Numbered from the stretch's first letter, positions 1 to 10,803 are shown. The stretch: 38,553 bases of DNA from CAJBLF01 sp964545415 (GCA_964545415.1 CAZJFP010000012.1:1-38553); one strand, 5' to 3'. The notes: generated by a model not told the origin, from the sequence alone. Translations and numbers: made by a program.

Positions 1-373
1 AAAACATAATCTTATTGTATTTTATGACGGGTTTCCCTACGATAATGTATCGTTTGTCCTCATGAAGCTTGCTTGCCATAAATCCGGAGTTGAAAATCGT
101 GATATATCCCTTATTTCAAAGGGGATCAACGAATTTGATATCATAAATTCTTCTCCCTCATCTCATATAGATTTTTTTTTCAACTATTTTTCCTTTCGTC
201 GCAGTAATTCATTTTTCATTGAATATCAATTCATCCAAATTTCTAATCGTCGACCTATCTTCATACGCTCTCGGAAAATATTGCAGAAAATCTTTCACGG
301 ACGTGATTCATGCGTCTGCGAGAATTTTTATATATTTCGGTGTTGTCTTGAGTGCGGCTTTCAAATCCATCAT
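1..373 (-). CDS. recG: ATP-dependent DNA helicase RecG, N-terminal part
   Basis: The first 124 residues are visible; the rest lies beyond the window start. The opening reads MMDLKAALKTTPKYIKILAD, then AGITSVKDFLQYFP and RAYEDRS, which is the RecG wedge-domain entry (family pattern LLFYFPRRYEDR). In-frame TGA codons give glycine, for example in ADAGITS. RecG remodels stalled replication forks and Holliday junctions. The start could be either of two adjacent ATG codons (373 or 370). No Shine-Dalgarno motif precedes it. It lies 42 bases downstream of the PIF1-like helicase on the same strand and is probably co-transcribed with it. Confidence 0.9.
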
Positions 374-415
374 ACAAATATAGTATATATGTACAAAACA
401 AAAACAATAATATTT

Positions 416-1951
416 TTACGCTTTTTCCAGTTCCAAAATCCTATCTATCCTAAATACTCTTTCACCTTTGTGCGTATGACAATATCATTTCACTCATAAG
501 AAACTGGATCATTCATATTCCATCATACCGACTTCATACGGTTCAAATAATCTACGAGCGCTAGTATCTTGAGATTTTACATAGGTCATATAAGTACATC
601 ACTTCTTAGCGATGACCTGAGAAAATAATGCGACCTTTTTTTCGGTAGACAACAAAAGCTCAGGTCTAGAACAACGCATTTCAGCGATGAATCTGACGAC
701 ACAATAATCCAATCTGATATGGCTATGATGGACTTGCGTAGTGAGAAGAATCCCTTCAAGCGTACGACAGCGGCTCAACGCCACATACGATTGTCCATGA
801 GCGAATATTCCAGAACTCAAATCGATAATCACCTTATCAAATGTTTTTCATTGACTCTTATGAATCGTTACGGCTCGAGCAAGCGTAAGCGGCAACTGCG
901 TGAATGAACCGACAGTAAAGACATCCAAACGTTTTTTGCTCGGATTATATTCGTACTGAGAAACTCTCCAGGTATGTAGTCATACCTCCACTTCCTCTCC
1001 TCCATAAATCTGTACGACAACACGGTCTTTTTTGAGAAACGTGATCTTACCTAGGGTACCATTGACTCGACGACCATCAGGATCATTGGCGATAAACATC
1101 ACTTGCGCTCATTTTTTCAAAACAAGTTTTGCGTCAGCAGGCAGCTGTCTCCCTTGCATTTCTCCTTTGGAAGTCGCTTTAAAATTGACCGCACGAATAT
1201 CTATATCAGCAAGATACATCTGATTGATCGTATCGACGATAGTGTTGGTACCTGCGAGATAGACCATTCCATCAGAAATATCAATATCTTCTGTCACACG
1301 AGTATTGAGCAAATTCAGATGCGTATCGGTAAGCGTTTTTGTCCTAATCGCATTCAGAATATCTATAAATTTCTGATCTGATTGACGATAGACTTTTTCG
1401 AGCTCGATAAACTCCATAACGAAGGATTTTTTCTTCATGATCTTCGCATCGAAAAAATACGGACTAGGATATTCTTTTTGGAAAAACTCTTTTTCAAATT
1501 TGGTCACTACAGGCGGCAACTGATACAAATCCCCTATCATAATAAGCTGCACCCCGCCGAACGGCAATGCAGATCACCTGACGATTTTGAGGAATTCATG
1601 AATACAATCCATCATATCGGCTCTCACCATAGAGATTTCATCTATCACGATAGCATCAAGTTCAGTGAATTTAGGATCTCCTATCTGAAATTTAGCTTCT
1701 TGCTTAGCTTTTTTGAGCGTAAGCGTAGGCGGAAATCAAAAAAACGAATGAAGCGTCGCTCATCAGATATTGAGTGCAGCTACTCCCGTAGGAGCAAGAA
1801 GTACGATATTTTTTTTGGTCGTTTCCAAAAAATGCATGAGCAACGTAGATTTTCCCGTACCTGCTTTCCCCGTCAAAAAAATATGCTTATCCGTATGTTC
1901 CATAGTATCCAACGCTTTGGTAGCTATAGCATCAAAAGTCAAAACGCTCAT
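416..1951 (-). CDS. PIF1-like DNA helicase with WYL-like C-terminal tail
   Basis: A 511-residue superfamily 1B helicase. Walker A GKAGTGKST is at residues 28-36, followed by APTGVAALNIGGATLHSFFG, Walker B VIDEISMV (DE at 104-105), GDLYQLPPV, and the C-terminal helicase motifs TIHKSQGKTFD and SYVALSRCRTLEG. Glycines in GGATLHS, HKSQGKTF and several other places are TGA codons; GRWVNGTLG uses CGA for the conserved Trp. The last ~70 residues carry YCHTHKGERVFRIDRILEL, a WYL-like ending seen in some bacterial PIF1-like helicases. The standard code would break this gene into at least three pieces. Expected role: unwinding G-quadruplexes or forks; substrate not shown by sequence. Confidence 0.92.
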
Positions 1952-1974
1952 TTCTCCGTATCATAGAGCAATAA

Positions 1975-2006
1975 AAAAATAGTATATAGTAACCTATACT
2001 ATTTTT
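1975..2006 (-). terminator. Intrinsic terminator between kinase and PIF1-like genes
   Basis: A 12-bp perfect inverted repeat (1975-1986 with 1995-2006, 8-base loop) flanked by A and T runs, so it can act on either strand. A second 8-bp hairpin (about 2018-2038) directly follows the kinase stop. On the minus strand both sit between the kinase stop and the helicase start. Confidence 0.6.
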
Positions 2007-2040
2007 CTTATAGAGTTTGTCAAACCTTTTTTTGACAAGA

Positions 2041-2541
2041 TTATTCAAGGATTTCTTTTGCATCACGAATAATAATATACCTTCATGCATATTTTTTACA
2101 ATCCTTAAAATGTCTATCAAAAGAATATTTCCCTTTCGGTTTCTGATAATACATATATGCTCGGTACATAAGAGAGAGTGTTCACAAAAACGTTCAAGCG
2201 TGTTTTCAATACAGCAAACGAGATATATATCTTTGTATTATCCTCCAAGCAGCGAGATATCAAGGAATCTTTAAAAGGACAATAAGATCAGCCGAGGTAT
2301 AACATACATCTGCCCAATCAATAACACATCACTCGATTATTCGTTTGTGATTTCATGCAAGAATATCTACTAATTTATCTTTTCTTTCATTGTCAGACAA
2401 TTTATGTGAATATTTTTTCACCCATCTGATATCATCCAAATCAAAATACGGAATATTTTTTATTTTGCTTATTCTGTTAGCAAGAAAAGACTTCCCACTC
2501 CCAAATCAGCCAATGACATATATCTTATCAGGAAGCTCCAT
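2041..2541 (-). CDS. P-loop nucleoside/topology-modulation-type kinase
   Basis: A 166-residue protein opening MELPDKIYVIGGFGSGKSFL with a Walker A loop (second G of GG is TGA). It continues with YFDLDDIRW, NHKWIIEG and ADLIVLLKIP, the layout of the small FlaR/adenylate-kinase-like P-loop kinases, where a W-I-x-[ED]-G motif follows the substrate region; the Trp is a CGA codon. The substrate cannot be told from sequence. The standard code would terminate the gene after 11 codons. It ends in TAA just before the hairpins at 1975-2038. Confidence 0.75.
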
Positions 2542-2602
2542 ACTAACAAGCAAAAGATGAAAAGTTCTCTCAATTATCAATTATAGATTCTAAATACTAA
2601 AC

Positions 2603-3280
2603 TTATTTCAAGTCTCGATTAATCTCTTTTTCTCCTCTTCATCTTAAGATTTCATTCACTTGGGAAAAATGCTTACAGCCAAAGAATCCTTTATGTACAC
2701 TGAACGGTGATGGATGCGGAGCCTCCAAGACAATATGTCTACTTATGTCTATAAGTACTTTCTTTTTTTGGGCAAATGCTCATCGCAACAAGAAGATGAC
2801 TCAATCTTTTTTATCTGAAATTTTTTTAATTACTGCATCAGTAAATGTATGCCGTCCGATATCCTTATGGGAGTTCGGTTCGTCTTTCCTAACAGTAAGA
2901 CTAGCATTTAATAGGAACACTCACTGCTCTGCCCGTTTCGTTAAGTTTCAACTGACCGGTGGAGTAATTCAGAGATCATCTTGAAGTTCCTTGAAGATGT
3001 TTTTTAACGATGGCGGTTGTCTTACGCCATCTTGAACAGAAAAACATAGTCCATGAGCTTCTCCCTCCCCATGATAAGGATCCTGTCCGAGGATCACGAC
3101 TCTGACTTTATCAAAAGGAGTCAGATTGAAAGCATTGAAGATATTGGATCATTTGGGATAGACAATATGTCATTGTTCTTTTTCTTTTGTCAGGAATTCC
3201 TTGATATCTGCAAAATATGGCTTAGCGAATTCATCAGCCAAGACAGCTTTCCAAGAAATAGCGATCTGAACATCATCCAC
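2603..3280 (-). CDS. ung: Uracil-DNA glycosylase
   Basis: Removes uracil from DNA to start base-excision repair. 225 residues, normal for family 1. Catalytic water-activating Asp lies in VILGQDPYHGEGEAHGLCFS; the substrate-loop motif is APHPSPFSVHKGFFGCKHFS near the C-terminus. Between them, KWAEQGVFLLNASLTVR, GWHTFTDAVI and FLLWGAFAQ match the family only if CGG/CGA are Trp and TGA is Gly; the LLWG pair is a tandem CGA-TGA at 2780-2785. The start is GTG (VDDVQIAISWKAVLADEF), since no ATG lies in frame near the conserved SWK. About 65 bases separate it from the DUF378 gene upstream. Confidence 0.95.
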
Positions 3281-3345
3281 GGTAATCAAAAATACGAAAA
3301 AAAATATAAAGCAGATACTATTATGGTATATATGCACAAAAAAAA

Positions 3346-3570
3346 TTATTTTCTGAGTGGCATATGAGAAGCTTGTTTTGGATAGAGCAACACATAGACC
3401 GTAGCGATACCTACCAAAGTGTAGATAACACGTCCAAAAAAGCCATATCCAAAGATTCGAGCAACAACATCGAAATTGAACAATCCCAGCAATCCTCGAT
3501 TGAGTCCTCAGATAATCAGAAGCACCCACGCAATAGGTCTAAGAAATTTTGGATCAGTGTACTTTTTCAT
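3346..3570 (-). CDS. DUF378 (YuzA-like) small membrane protein
   Basis: 74 residues with two predicted membrane helices. The segment RPIAWVLLIIGGLNRGLLGL followed by FNFDVVARIFG and RVIYTLVGIATVYVLL fits the DUF378 family (G-x-x-N-x-G-L-x-x-L-F-x-x-x-V). One glycine of the GG pair is TGA. Function of the family is unknown. It starts with ATG at 3570 and precedes ung on the same strand. Confidence 0.85.
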
Positions 3571-3591
3571 AGCTATAGTATATGAAAAATA

Positions 3592-3650
3592 AATAAGACG
3601 CAGGAAATCATGAAATGATTTTTTACGTCGCATTTATCCTATAGGATAAA
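3592..3650. repeat. Double-hairpin element, copy 1
   Basis: Hairpin A: an inner AAATCA/TGATTT stem (3605-3610 with 3616-3621) inside an outer GACG/CGTC stem (3597-3600 with 3626-3629). Hairpin B: TTTATCC/GGATAAA (3633-3639 with 3644-3650). The order and short sequences (AAATAAGAC, ACGTCG, TTATC, TATAGGA) recur at 7503-7578. Located upstream of the divergent DUF378 and ATPase genes. Confidence 0.5.
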
Positions 3651-3765
3651 GACAGTTCAATATAACACATTTACATAGGAAATGCAAGAACTATTTGATT
3701 CCTTAGAAAAGAAATATATATATATGATATGGATATGTTTTTTATATAAAAAATACGTAAACATC

Positions 3766-6285
3766 ATGTATCATAATCAAGAACGGAAAGATATCGTCAC
3801 AGCTTTGGAATCAGATTCCGAGCAATGACTATCTGAAAAAATAGCAGCAAACAGATTACAACAATACGGACCCAATCAACTGCAGAAAAAAAAGAAATTT
3901 TCCGCAATAAAGATATTTTTCAGCCAATTCATGGACCCTCTGGTTATCGTATTGGTAGGAGCAGTCATTCTTAGTATAGTTCTTCATGAATATTCAGATG
4001 CTATAGCTATAGGAGCCATCATATTTCTCAATGCAATGTTTGGATTTTTCCAAGAATTCAAGGCAGAGAAATCCATCGCCATGTTAAGCAAACTCACTTC
4101 TCCTACAGCAAAAGTCATAAGAGACGGCAAAGAAATAATTATTCCTGCATCGCTTTTAGTGCCAGGAGATATCGTATTTTTGGAATCATGAGACAAGATA
4201 AGCGCTGATATCAGATTGATAGAAACTATAAATCTCACGGTAGATGAATCCATATTGACAGGAGAAAGCAAGACAGTAAGCAAGCAAACAAATATATTAC
4301 CGCAAAATACGATACTAGCAGAAAGAGAAAATATAGTATTCACAGGAACTATAACATCCACAGGGAAAGGGAAAGGAATTGTTGTCGCGACAGGAATGCA
4401 GACAGAACTTGGTGCTATAGCGGAAATGGTCCAATCGACCAAAGACACACAAACTCCTCTCCAAAAAAGACTGAAAAAATTATGAATACTTCTCTGAATC
4501 ATTGCATTAGTGATATGTATAGTAATACTGATCATCGGATTGATCAAAGGAAAGCCACTCATAGATATGATATTTGTTGCGATTAGCCTCGCAGTATCAG
4601 CCATACCAGAATGACTGCCAGCAGTAGTTACCATAACGCTTGCAATCGGTGTCCAGAAAATGTACAAAAAGAATGCACTCATCAGAAAACTCAAAGCAGT
4701 TGAAACCTTATGAAGCACAACAGTAATCTGTACAGATAAAACAGGAACAATAACTCAAAACCGCATGGAGGCAGTAGCTATGTTAGTGGATGGAAAATAT
4801 TTTTCATTACAGGAAATGACCAATAAAGATATGAAAAAATATCCACAGATTTGGAATATCGCTGTGCATTGCAACGACGCACATCTTCCTGATATCGGCG
4901 ATCCGACAGAAATTGCACTCTTAGAGAAAGCGAATACATTGGAGATAACAAGCAACAAAGCAAGAACAGATGAAATACCTTTTTCCTCAGAAAACAAATA
5001 TATGGTAACCATACACAATGATATAGGGTATCTGAAATGATCGCCGGAGGTTATCCTTTCCATGTGCAATACCTATGAAGAAAACGGAGAAATACATCCT
5101 ATGACGGAAATCAAGAAACAAGAAATACAGAAACATTTGGATAGTATGACTAACCAAGCGCTCAGAGTATTGGGAATGGGATACAATGACGGAAAATCTA
5201 AAACCTATATCTTCGTAGGTCTCATAGGTCTCATGGATCCACCAAGAGAAGAAGCGAAAGATGCGTTACGTTTATGCAAACAAGCAGGAATAAGCGTTAT
5301 TATGATTACTGGTGACAACAAAGATACCGCATTAGCGATAGGAAAACTTGTAGGGATTGAAGGGAAAGCGATGACCGGTGCTGAATTAGATGTATTATGA
5401 GATTTTTCAGAACTCCCTGAAGGAGTGAATATTTTCGCTAGAGTGAATCCATCGCACAAAGTAAAAATTCTGCAAATCCTGCAAAAAAAATGAGAAGTGG
5501 TTGCGATGACCGGTGATGGAGTGAACGATGCCCCTGCACTTAAATGAGCAAATGTTGGTGTTGCTATGTCCAAAAAATGAACGGATGTTGCAAGAGAAGC
5601 ATCAGATATGATACTCGTGGATGATAATTTTGCATCCATAGTTTCCGCAATAGAATTTTGAAGAATCATTTATGACAATATCAAAAAAGCAGTGAAATAT
5701 CTCCTTGCAGTAAACTTTGACGAGATACTTGTATTATGAATATGTATCCTCATCGGAATACCATTACCTATGATACCTATACAAATATTACGGATGAATC
5801 TCGTAACTGATAGTTTACCTACCTTAGCACTCAGCACAGAACCTGCAGAAGAATGAATCATGGAAAGAAAGCCAAGACCAAAACATGAACATATTCTGAG
5901 TGGGTCATGGAAATTTATTTTGCCAAGTACACTGATAGCAGCGATAGTAACATTATTCCTCTTTTGGAGAGAATTGCAGATCACAGGAATAGACAAAGCG
6001 AGAACAGTTATTGTTACTTCATCTATAATATTTGAATTATTTATGACATTTGCTGTAAGAAGCGATATTCACAACGTACGGAATCTCAAAATAAATAGAT
6101 ATCTTTTGGGAGCTGTCGGTATTAGTATAATTTTGCAATTAGCAGCGATTTATACACCGCTTAACAAATTCTTAGACTTCACGCCATTAACAGTATATGA
6201 TCGATTAATTATTGTCGGAGCAGGAATAACAGGGCTTGTGGTATTCGAACTTATCAAGCTTTTCAGAAAAAAAACGAACATATAG
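3766..6285 (+). CDS. P2-type cation-transporting ATPase (Ca2+/PMR1-like)
   Basis: 839 residues, usual length for a P2A-type pump. It pumps cations, most likely Ca2+, across the cytoplasmic membrane. Seen in order: N-terminal actuator region; LTVDESILTGES; the M4 motif AIPEGLPAVVTI; phosphorylation site VICTDKTGTITQN (Asp324); hinge MTGDGVNDAPALKGANVGVA; then M5-M6 VNFDEILV and ILWMNLVTDSLPTLAL. Many glycines are TGA (IPEG, ETLG, KKG), and the Trp of ILWMNL is CGG at 5791-5793. Ion choice is inferred from PEGL and NxVTD only. A weak promoter (TTGATT, 16 bases, TATATA) lies at 3695-3722. Confidence 0.93.
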
Positions 6286-6337
6286 ATAGTCAAAAGAATT
6301 GAATTGAATTTCCAGAGCATTTCAATAAAAAGCACAA

Positions 6338-6657
6338 GTCCAAATACCGTATAGCCCTGCTAAAGCAGGGAGGAAAGTCCTGACACCAAAAAACAGGTAG
6401 CATCCCACGGATGCTGGATGTCGTAAGACCAAATGAAAGTGCCACAGAAACGTAAACTAGCCTTTATAGCAAAAGATGCAACGCGAGGATGATCGCTTAG
6501 GCGCGCTACCTCTCCTCAGTTTCCCTGATAGGGATTCGAGTGGTAAACCATACCTGGTGCAAGCTTATCCTGCTAAAGCAGGGAAAGTGCAATACGCTGG
6601 CTATAAGCTAGCATAGATACATTATACGTTATACAGAATCAGGCTTATCGTTTGGAC
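6338..6657 (+). ncRNA. rnpB: RNase P RNA
   Basis: The catalytic RNA of ribonuclease P, which trims tRNA 5' ends. Conserved pieces are present in order: GAGGAAAGTCC (6370-6380), GCCACAGAAA (6441-6450), TGGTAAACCA (6541-6550), and the 3' core ACAGAATCAGGCTTAT (6633-6648). The ends pair as P1: GTCCAAA (6338-6344) with TTTGGAC (6651-6657). Total about 320 nucleotides, slightly short for a bacterial type A RNA. Exact ends are uncertain by a few bases. Confidence 0.9.
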
Positions 6658-6794
6658 ACATTATCAATCGCCAAAAGAACAAATGAAATGCAGTTATTTT
6701 GGATGATTGAATTGTACCGACAACTTGAGAAACTGAAAGCACAAATAAAATGAAGTGATTTCAGAATTCGAAAGCAGTCGTGTGAAAAAGAAAT

Positions 6795-6866
6795 AGGGCC
6801 GTAGCTCAGTGGTAGAGCGGGAGTCTCCAAAGCTCCGCGTCGAGGGTTCAATTCCTTCCGGTCCTG
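6795..6866 (+). tRNA. tRNA-Trp (anticodon CCA)
   Basis: Complete 72-nucleotide cloverleaf: acceptor AGGGCCG/CGGTCCT with one G-U, D-arm GCTC/GAGC, anticodon stem GGAGT/GCTCC with loop CTCCAAA giving CCA, and T-arm GAGGG/CCTTC. No CCA tail is encoded. Anticodon CCA reads only UGG, so the CGA/CGG Trp codons need another tRNA not present here. Located 137 bases after RNase P RNA. Confidence 0.93.
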
Positions 6867-6904
6867 ATTTTTTAAAAAAACATATTTAATTATCATATGC
6901 TAAT

Positions 6905-7483
6905 ATGAACAGTAAGCATTACGTTATAGTGGATATCGAGACTACTGGACTCAGCAAAGACAGGCATCATATAACAGAAATAGCCGCAGTAATGTTTGAT
7001 GGAGAAAAAATAATAAAAAAATTTCAAACGCTCATAAACCCACAGACTCCCATACCATCATTCATCACTCATCTCACCGGCATAACCAACGATATGGTAC
7101 AAGACGCTCCGACGATAGACCAAGCATTGCCGGACTTTTTCGATTTTTTGGGAGATCATATTCTCGTAGCGCACAATGCGACATTTGATTATGGATTTCT
7201 CAATCACAATGGAATCATACATTTAGATACACCCATAGAAAATCATACCTTATGTACAAGAAAATTGGCCAATAGATTAGTGCCAGAATTACCAAGCAAA
7301 CGTTTAGAATTTTTATGTCAGCATTTCGATATCACCAATGAAAGCGCACATAGAGCAATGGGAGATGTTATGGCTACCGTAAAAATTTTTGAACAATTTT
7401 TACAGCTCCTTAAAAAGAAAGGAATAGAAGAAAAATTTCAAATAATAGAATTTCAAAATTTCGCTCTCTATAAATGTATATAA
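6905..7483 (+). CDS. DEDDh 3'-5' exonuclease (DnaQ/PolC epsilon-like)
   Basis: 192 residues. Exo I VIVDIETTGL (Asp10, Glu12), Exo II HNATFDYGFL, and Exo III HRAMGDV (His149, Asp154) give a complete DEDDh active site, so it should be an active proofreading or DNA-trimming exonuclease. A stand-alone domain of this size is typical of the DnaQ epsilon-like group. The gene has no TGA codons. It starts at ATG 6905, 38 bases after tRNA-Trp, without a visible ribosome-binding site. Confidence 0.9.
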   Translation: MNSKHYVIVDIETTGLSKDRHHITEIAAVMFDGEKIIKKFQTLINPQTPIPSFITHLTGITNDMVQDAPTIDQALPDFFDFLGDHILVAHNATFDYGFLNHNGIIHLDTPIENHTLCTRKLANRLVPELPSKRLEFLCQHFDITNESAHRAMGDVMATVKIFEQFLQLLKKKGIEEKFQIIEFQNFALYKCI

Positions 7484-7502
7484 CATATTTTCTATAAAAA
7501 TA

Positions 7503-7578
7503 AAATAAGACACCAAAAATCCAAAAAAGGATTTTAACGTCGTTTTTATCTATAGGAATTATGCCTGAAATTCCTATA
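7503..7578. repeat. Double-hairpin element, copy 2
   Basis: AAAATCC/GGATTTT (7516-7522 with 7529-7535) inside GAC/GTC (7509-7511 with 7539-7541), then a 10-bp hairpin TATAGGAATT/AATTCCTATA (7551-7560 with 7569-7578). Same plan as 3592-3650. It lies after the exonuclease gene and may terminate its transcript. Confidence 0.5.
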
Positions 7579-7654
7579 CGGCAGAAAAAAAGATATCATT
7601 GTAAACTTTACTGGAATACATATACTATAAGTGCTTTATTCCTAATATTTTTCT

Positions 7655-8557
7655 ATGGATCAAAAAATAGGGCTGTTTATCGGTCGTTTCCAACCATTTC
7701 ATCTAGGACACATAGATGCCCTTAAACAAGCCAGAAAATATGGGATAACTGAATTTCTCATCGGCGTAGGATCTTCCAACAAAGAGCATACTGCTGAAAA
7801 TCCGTTCACCTACGAAGAAAGGAAAACAATGATAACCAAAATATTAAATTCATTGTGAGTAAAATTCACTATCTATCCTCTACCGGACGTAGAAAGTGAT
7901 GATGACCGAAAAAATTATATCATCAAGAATCTTCCCAAATTTGATGTAGTCATCAGTGGCAATCCACGGACAAGCGGAATTTTCAAAAAGACTCCATACA
8001 AGATATGTACTATCAAAATCATCAAAGACATCAAATCTACTGCTATCAGACATATGATCCATATCAACGACATGGAAGGATTGAAAGAGCTAGTTCCTGG
8101 TCAAGTTATAATTTATCTCAAAAGTATGAAAGCAGACAAGAGATTAGCAAAATATTATCGTGATGAACATAGAGGACCAAGCGTAGCTGTCGATGGAATT
8201 TTAGTAACCAAAGAGAAAAAGATAGTCATCATCCAGAGAAAAAATCCACCGCTTGGGTACGCATTACCAGGAGGATTTGTAGAATATTGAGAAAGTGCAG
8301 AACAAGCGCTTGTCAGAGAGATGAAAGAAGAAGTGGGTGTACATATCAAGATCAGAAAACTCGCTGGCATTATGACAGATCCCAAAAGAGATCCACGTGA
8401 ACATATCATATCCATCGTATTTATAGCAGATATCGCCTCATGAAGAATCAAAGCAGGAGATGATGCAAAATCAGTGAAAACCATGACCCTAGAAAAAGCC
8501 CAAGACCTCAAAATGGTCGCTGGACATGATGTATTCTTACAGAATATTTCCTTATAA
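7655..8557 (+). CDS. NMN adenylyltransferase-NUDIX hydrolase fusion
   Basis: 300 residues, two domains. Residues 1-~165: NadM-type nucleotidyltransferase with IGLFIGRFQPFHLGHIDAL (HxGH motif), FTYEERKTMI, and SGNPWTSGIF, whose Trp is CGG; the C-terminal signature STAIRHMI follows the family ISSTxIR pattern. Residues ~180-300: NUDIX domain with PPLGYALPGGFVEYGE then REMKEEVG, the GX5EX7REUXEEXGU box (the glycine of EYGE is TGA). It probably joins NAD+ synthesis to clean-up of ADP-ribose or a similar nucleotide, as in known NadM-NUDIX fusions. Confidence 0.88.
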
Positions 8558-8564
8558 AAAGAAT

Positions 8565-8595
8565 AAAAAAAATCCCCTTAATTGGGGATTTTTTT
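8565..8595. terminator. Bidirectional terminator
   Basis: AATCCCC/GGGGATT stem (8571-8577 with 8584-8590) with A-run before and T-run after, between the convergent NadM-NUDIX and sortase genes. It can serve both strands. Confidence 0.85.
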
Positions 8596-8610
8596 ATATC
8601 TAATTATTTT

Positions 8611-9234
8611 TTATTTAGCACCAGTAAGAATTTCCTTATCAGTAAATACTACTAAACGATTGGGATATTTTTTTGTAACTTTATCTTGGATACAGGTAAC
8701 AAGATTAAGATGTGATTTTCCGTCAGTTGAGTAAAAAACATTCGAAGCGTCAGCATCTAGTTTATATATTTTAGTTTCACGCACTATAAAAGAAATAGTT
8801 GCCCCTTTATCATCCACAATAGATATTTTATCACCCGTGACCAATGTATTTAATGTATTGAACACAGATATTGCACCGTTTTTCCATCTTCCATAATGTC
8901 CAGCAATAACCGCGCTACCTTTCTCTCCAGGACGCGGTCAGAGAGTATACCAAGCTACATCATTCGGACTTTTACTTACATCCATTGCTCCATCAGGAGT
9001 AAGACCGACATATTTAATAGGAGCATCAATTTTTAGTTTTGAAATTTTGAGACGAACAGGAAGTCATGTACGAACTTTTTCTTTAACTTCACTATTCGTA
9101 GGTACAATAGTTTTTGTATAAGAAGCCTGACCTGGAAGACCAAAAGCAAGAAAAAAAGCAAGCAATGAAAAAAACATAACAATAATGATGTTAACAAAAA
9201 ACAGTGGTCAGAATAATATTTTTTTAAATTTCAT
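8611..9234 (-). CDS. Sortase, class D/F-like
   Basis: A 207-residue membrane-anchored transpeptidase that joins LPXTG proteins to the cell surface. An N-terminal hydrophobic segment (about residues 8-33) is followed by the core: LKISKLKIDAPIKYVGLTPDG, DVAWYTLGPRPGEKGSAVIA, catalytic His in AGHYG, catalytic Cys in LNLVTC, and Arg in NRLVVFT. The His-Cys-Arg triad is complete. Several glycines are TGA. The likely substrate is encoded 18 bases upstream in the same direction. Class is judged from short length and the SPNDVAWY-like region only. Confidence 0.9.
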
Positions 9235-9252
9235 ATAGTAGAATTATATAAA

Positions 9253-10803
9253 TTAGAGATCACGTTTTCTAAGAGCTACAACAAAAGAGAATGAAAAGAT
9301 AAGAAAGATACCACCAAGCAGAGCAAGCTTTCATGTTGAAATACCAATAAGTCACGTCTTAGGAAGTTTAGGAACAAACGGTGTATCAGAAACAGAAAGT
9401 TCAACAACAATATTAGCAAAATCAGTATCAGTAATAGTAACACCATTTGCTTCACCTACAACCGTAGCAATATTTCTCGTAGTAACTGAAATATAATCTG
9501 AACACGTGTATGTCCATACTTCATCAGTATCGAGCAAATTATCATGATTAACATCACCACCGATAGCAGTAAGCGGACTACATTTATCATCAGTAACCAC
9601 TACATCGCTTATAGAAGTAGTATCAGGATTAGTTACTGCGTAGGTATATATGACATCACCTCCTCCATAAGGAAATGGAGTCAAACGATTTGCAATTTTT
9701 ACGATATGGATGGATTGAGTAGCTGCAGCAGGCAATAATCAACATATTCAATCATAGTAGCTTGTTGAATAATCTCAATCTGGACACACATCAATCAATA
9801 ATGATCATCCTCATCATCCTCAACCTGACGGTGTTGGAACAATATAGGTATTAAGAACTGTACATGTTTTATCATCACCACTGGAAATTGCAAAATTTAG
9901 ACAATTACCAAGAAGAAGTGAAAACGTAGTAGTATAAGCAGAATTTGAAATTTCAGTTACCGTATATGTCCCTGAAGAAAGCAAATAAGAAGTACCAGGT
10001 GTTCAAAGTCATAGTCCACTTCATGCAAACACACCCGTTGATGTATGTACAGAGATGATAAAATCAGAAGCGACGGCAGTTCCACCACCTAAATTGATGA
10101 CATTCTTAATAACATGAAGTGTACCGGTTCCAGAAGGAACTGAACATGTAGGTACAGTAATAGTATCATTATTTGTTGTAATAGTTGTGGCGAAATTCAA
10201 AGCTCTTCCTTCCCATGTTACATTATTACCAACAGTGATGCCAGCATCATCAATAACTGTACCTTTGAAGGTGGAATCAGCACCAAGCGTTGTAGCGGTA
10301 GGAGTCCAGAATATATCACAAGCATCAGCACCACCAGCTAAGGTGATTATAGAATTAGCTACCGTATTTAATGTACCAGTGATTCTGAAAACATACGTTC
10401 CAGCACCATTCAATGTAATTCCCCCTACTCCGATAGACGCAGCAGCAGTTATACAATAGACACCAGGAGTTAATGGTTGAGGTAAAAGACTCAAATCAGT
10501 TGCAACACCAAAGTTGAAATCACATACTTGACTATTAAGATTACCCAAGGCAGTAGCTTGATCAAGTCCTGCTTGAGGAGGCTTAGGAGTAACAGTTGCA
10601 CCATTAATGGTTGGAGGTGCTACAGGTGGAGTTGTATAACCAACATCTCCGTTAATGGTTCATGCTGCGATATTGGTATAGGTACTTGCAAGTACACCAT
10701 ACTTTGCTGCTGTTCCCAATGACGGTGTCGTAGCAGCGAATGTCGATCCCGCAAAACCAAGTACGACAAAAACGACAATAAAAATTTTAGTAAAAAATTT
10801 CAT
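9253..10803 (-). CDS. LPKTG-anchored ice-binding-like/DUF11 surface protein
   Basis: 516 residues. Signal peptide MKFFTKIFIVVFVVLGFAGS; then a DUF3494 ice-binding-like beta-solenoid (YGVLASTYTNIAAGTINGDV through DACDIFWTPTATTLGADSTF); a prealbumin-like domain (GTLHVIKNV to CTVLNTYIV); a Gly-rich linker with several TGA glycines; a DUF11 domain (VVTDDKCSPL to IVVELSV); and a sorting signal PKLPKTG, hydrophobic stretch, RKRDL. The glycine of LPKTG is TGA at 9352-9354. Probably sorted by the sortase downstream. Ice binding itself is not proven; the fold is also common in adhesins. Confidence 0.9.

Noticed and set aside
62..499. 145-residue plus-strand reading frame
   Set aside because: It is the antisense shadow of recG and of the end of the PIF1-like gene, which give clear family matches on the minus strand.
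3281..3529. N-terminal extension of Ung up to 3529
   Set aside because: The extension is antisense-frame shadow of the DUF378 gene; Ung homology begins right after the GTG at 3280.
6688..6804. 38-residue reading frame between rnpB and tRNA-Trp
   Set aside because: It runs into the tRNA for its stop codon, has no recognisable sequence and is short enough to be chance.
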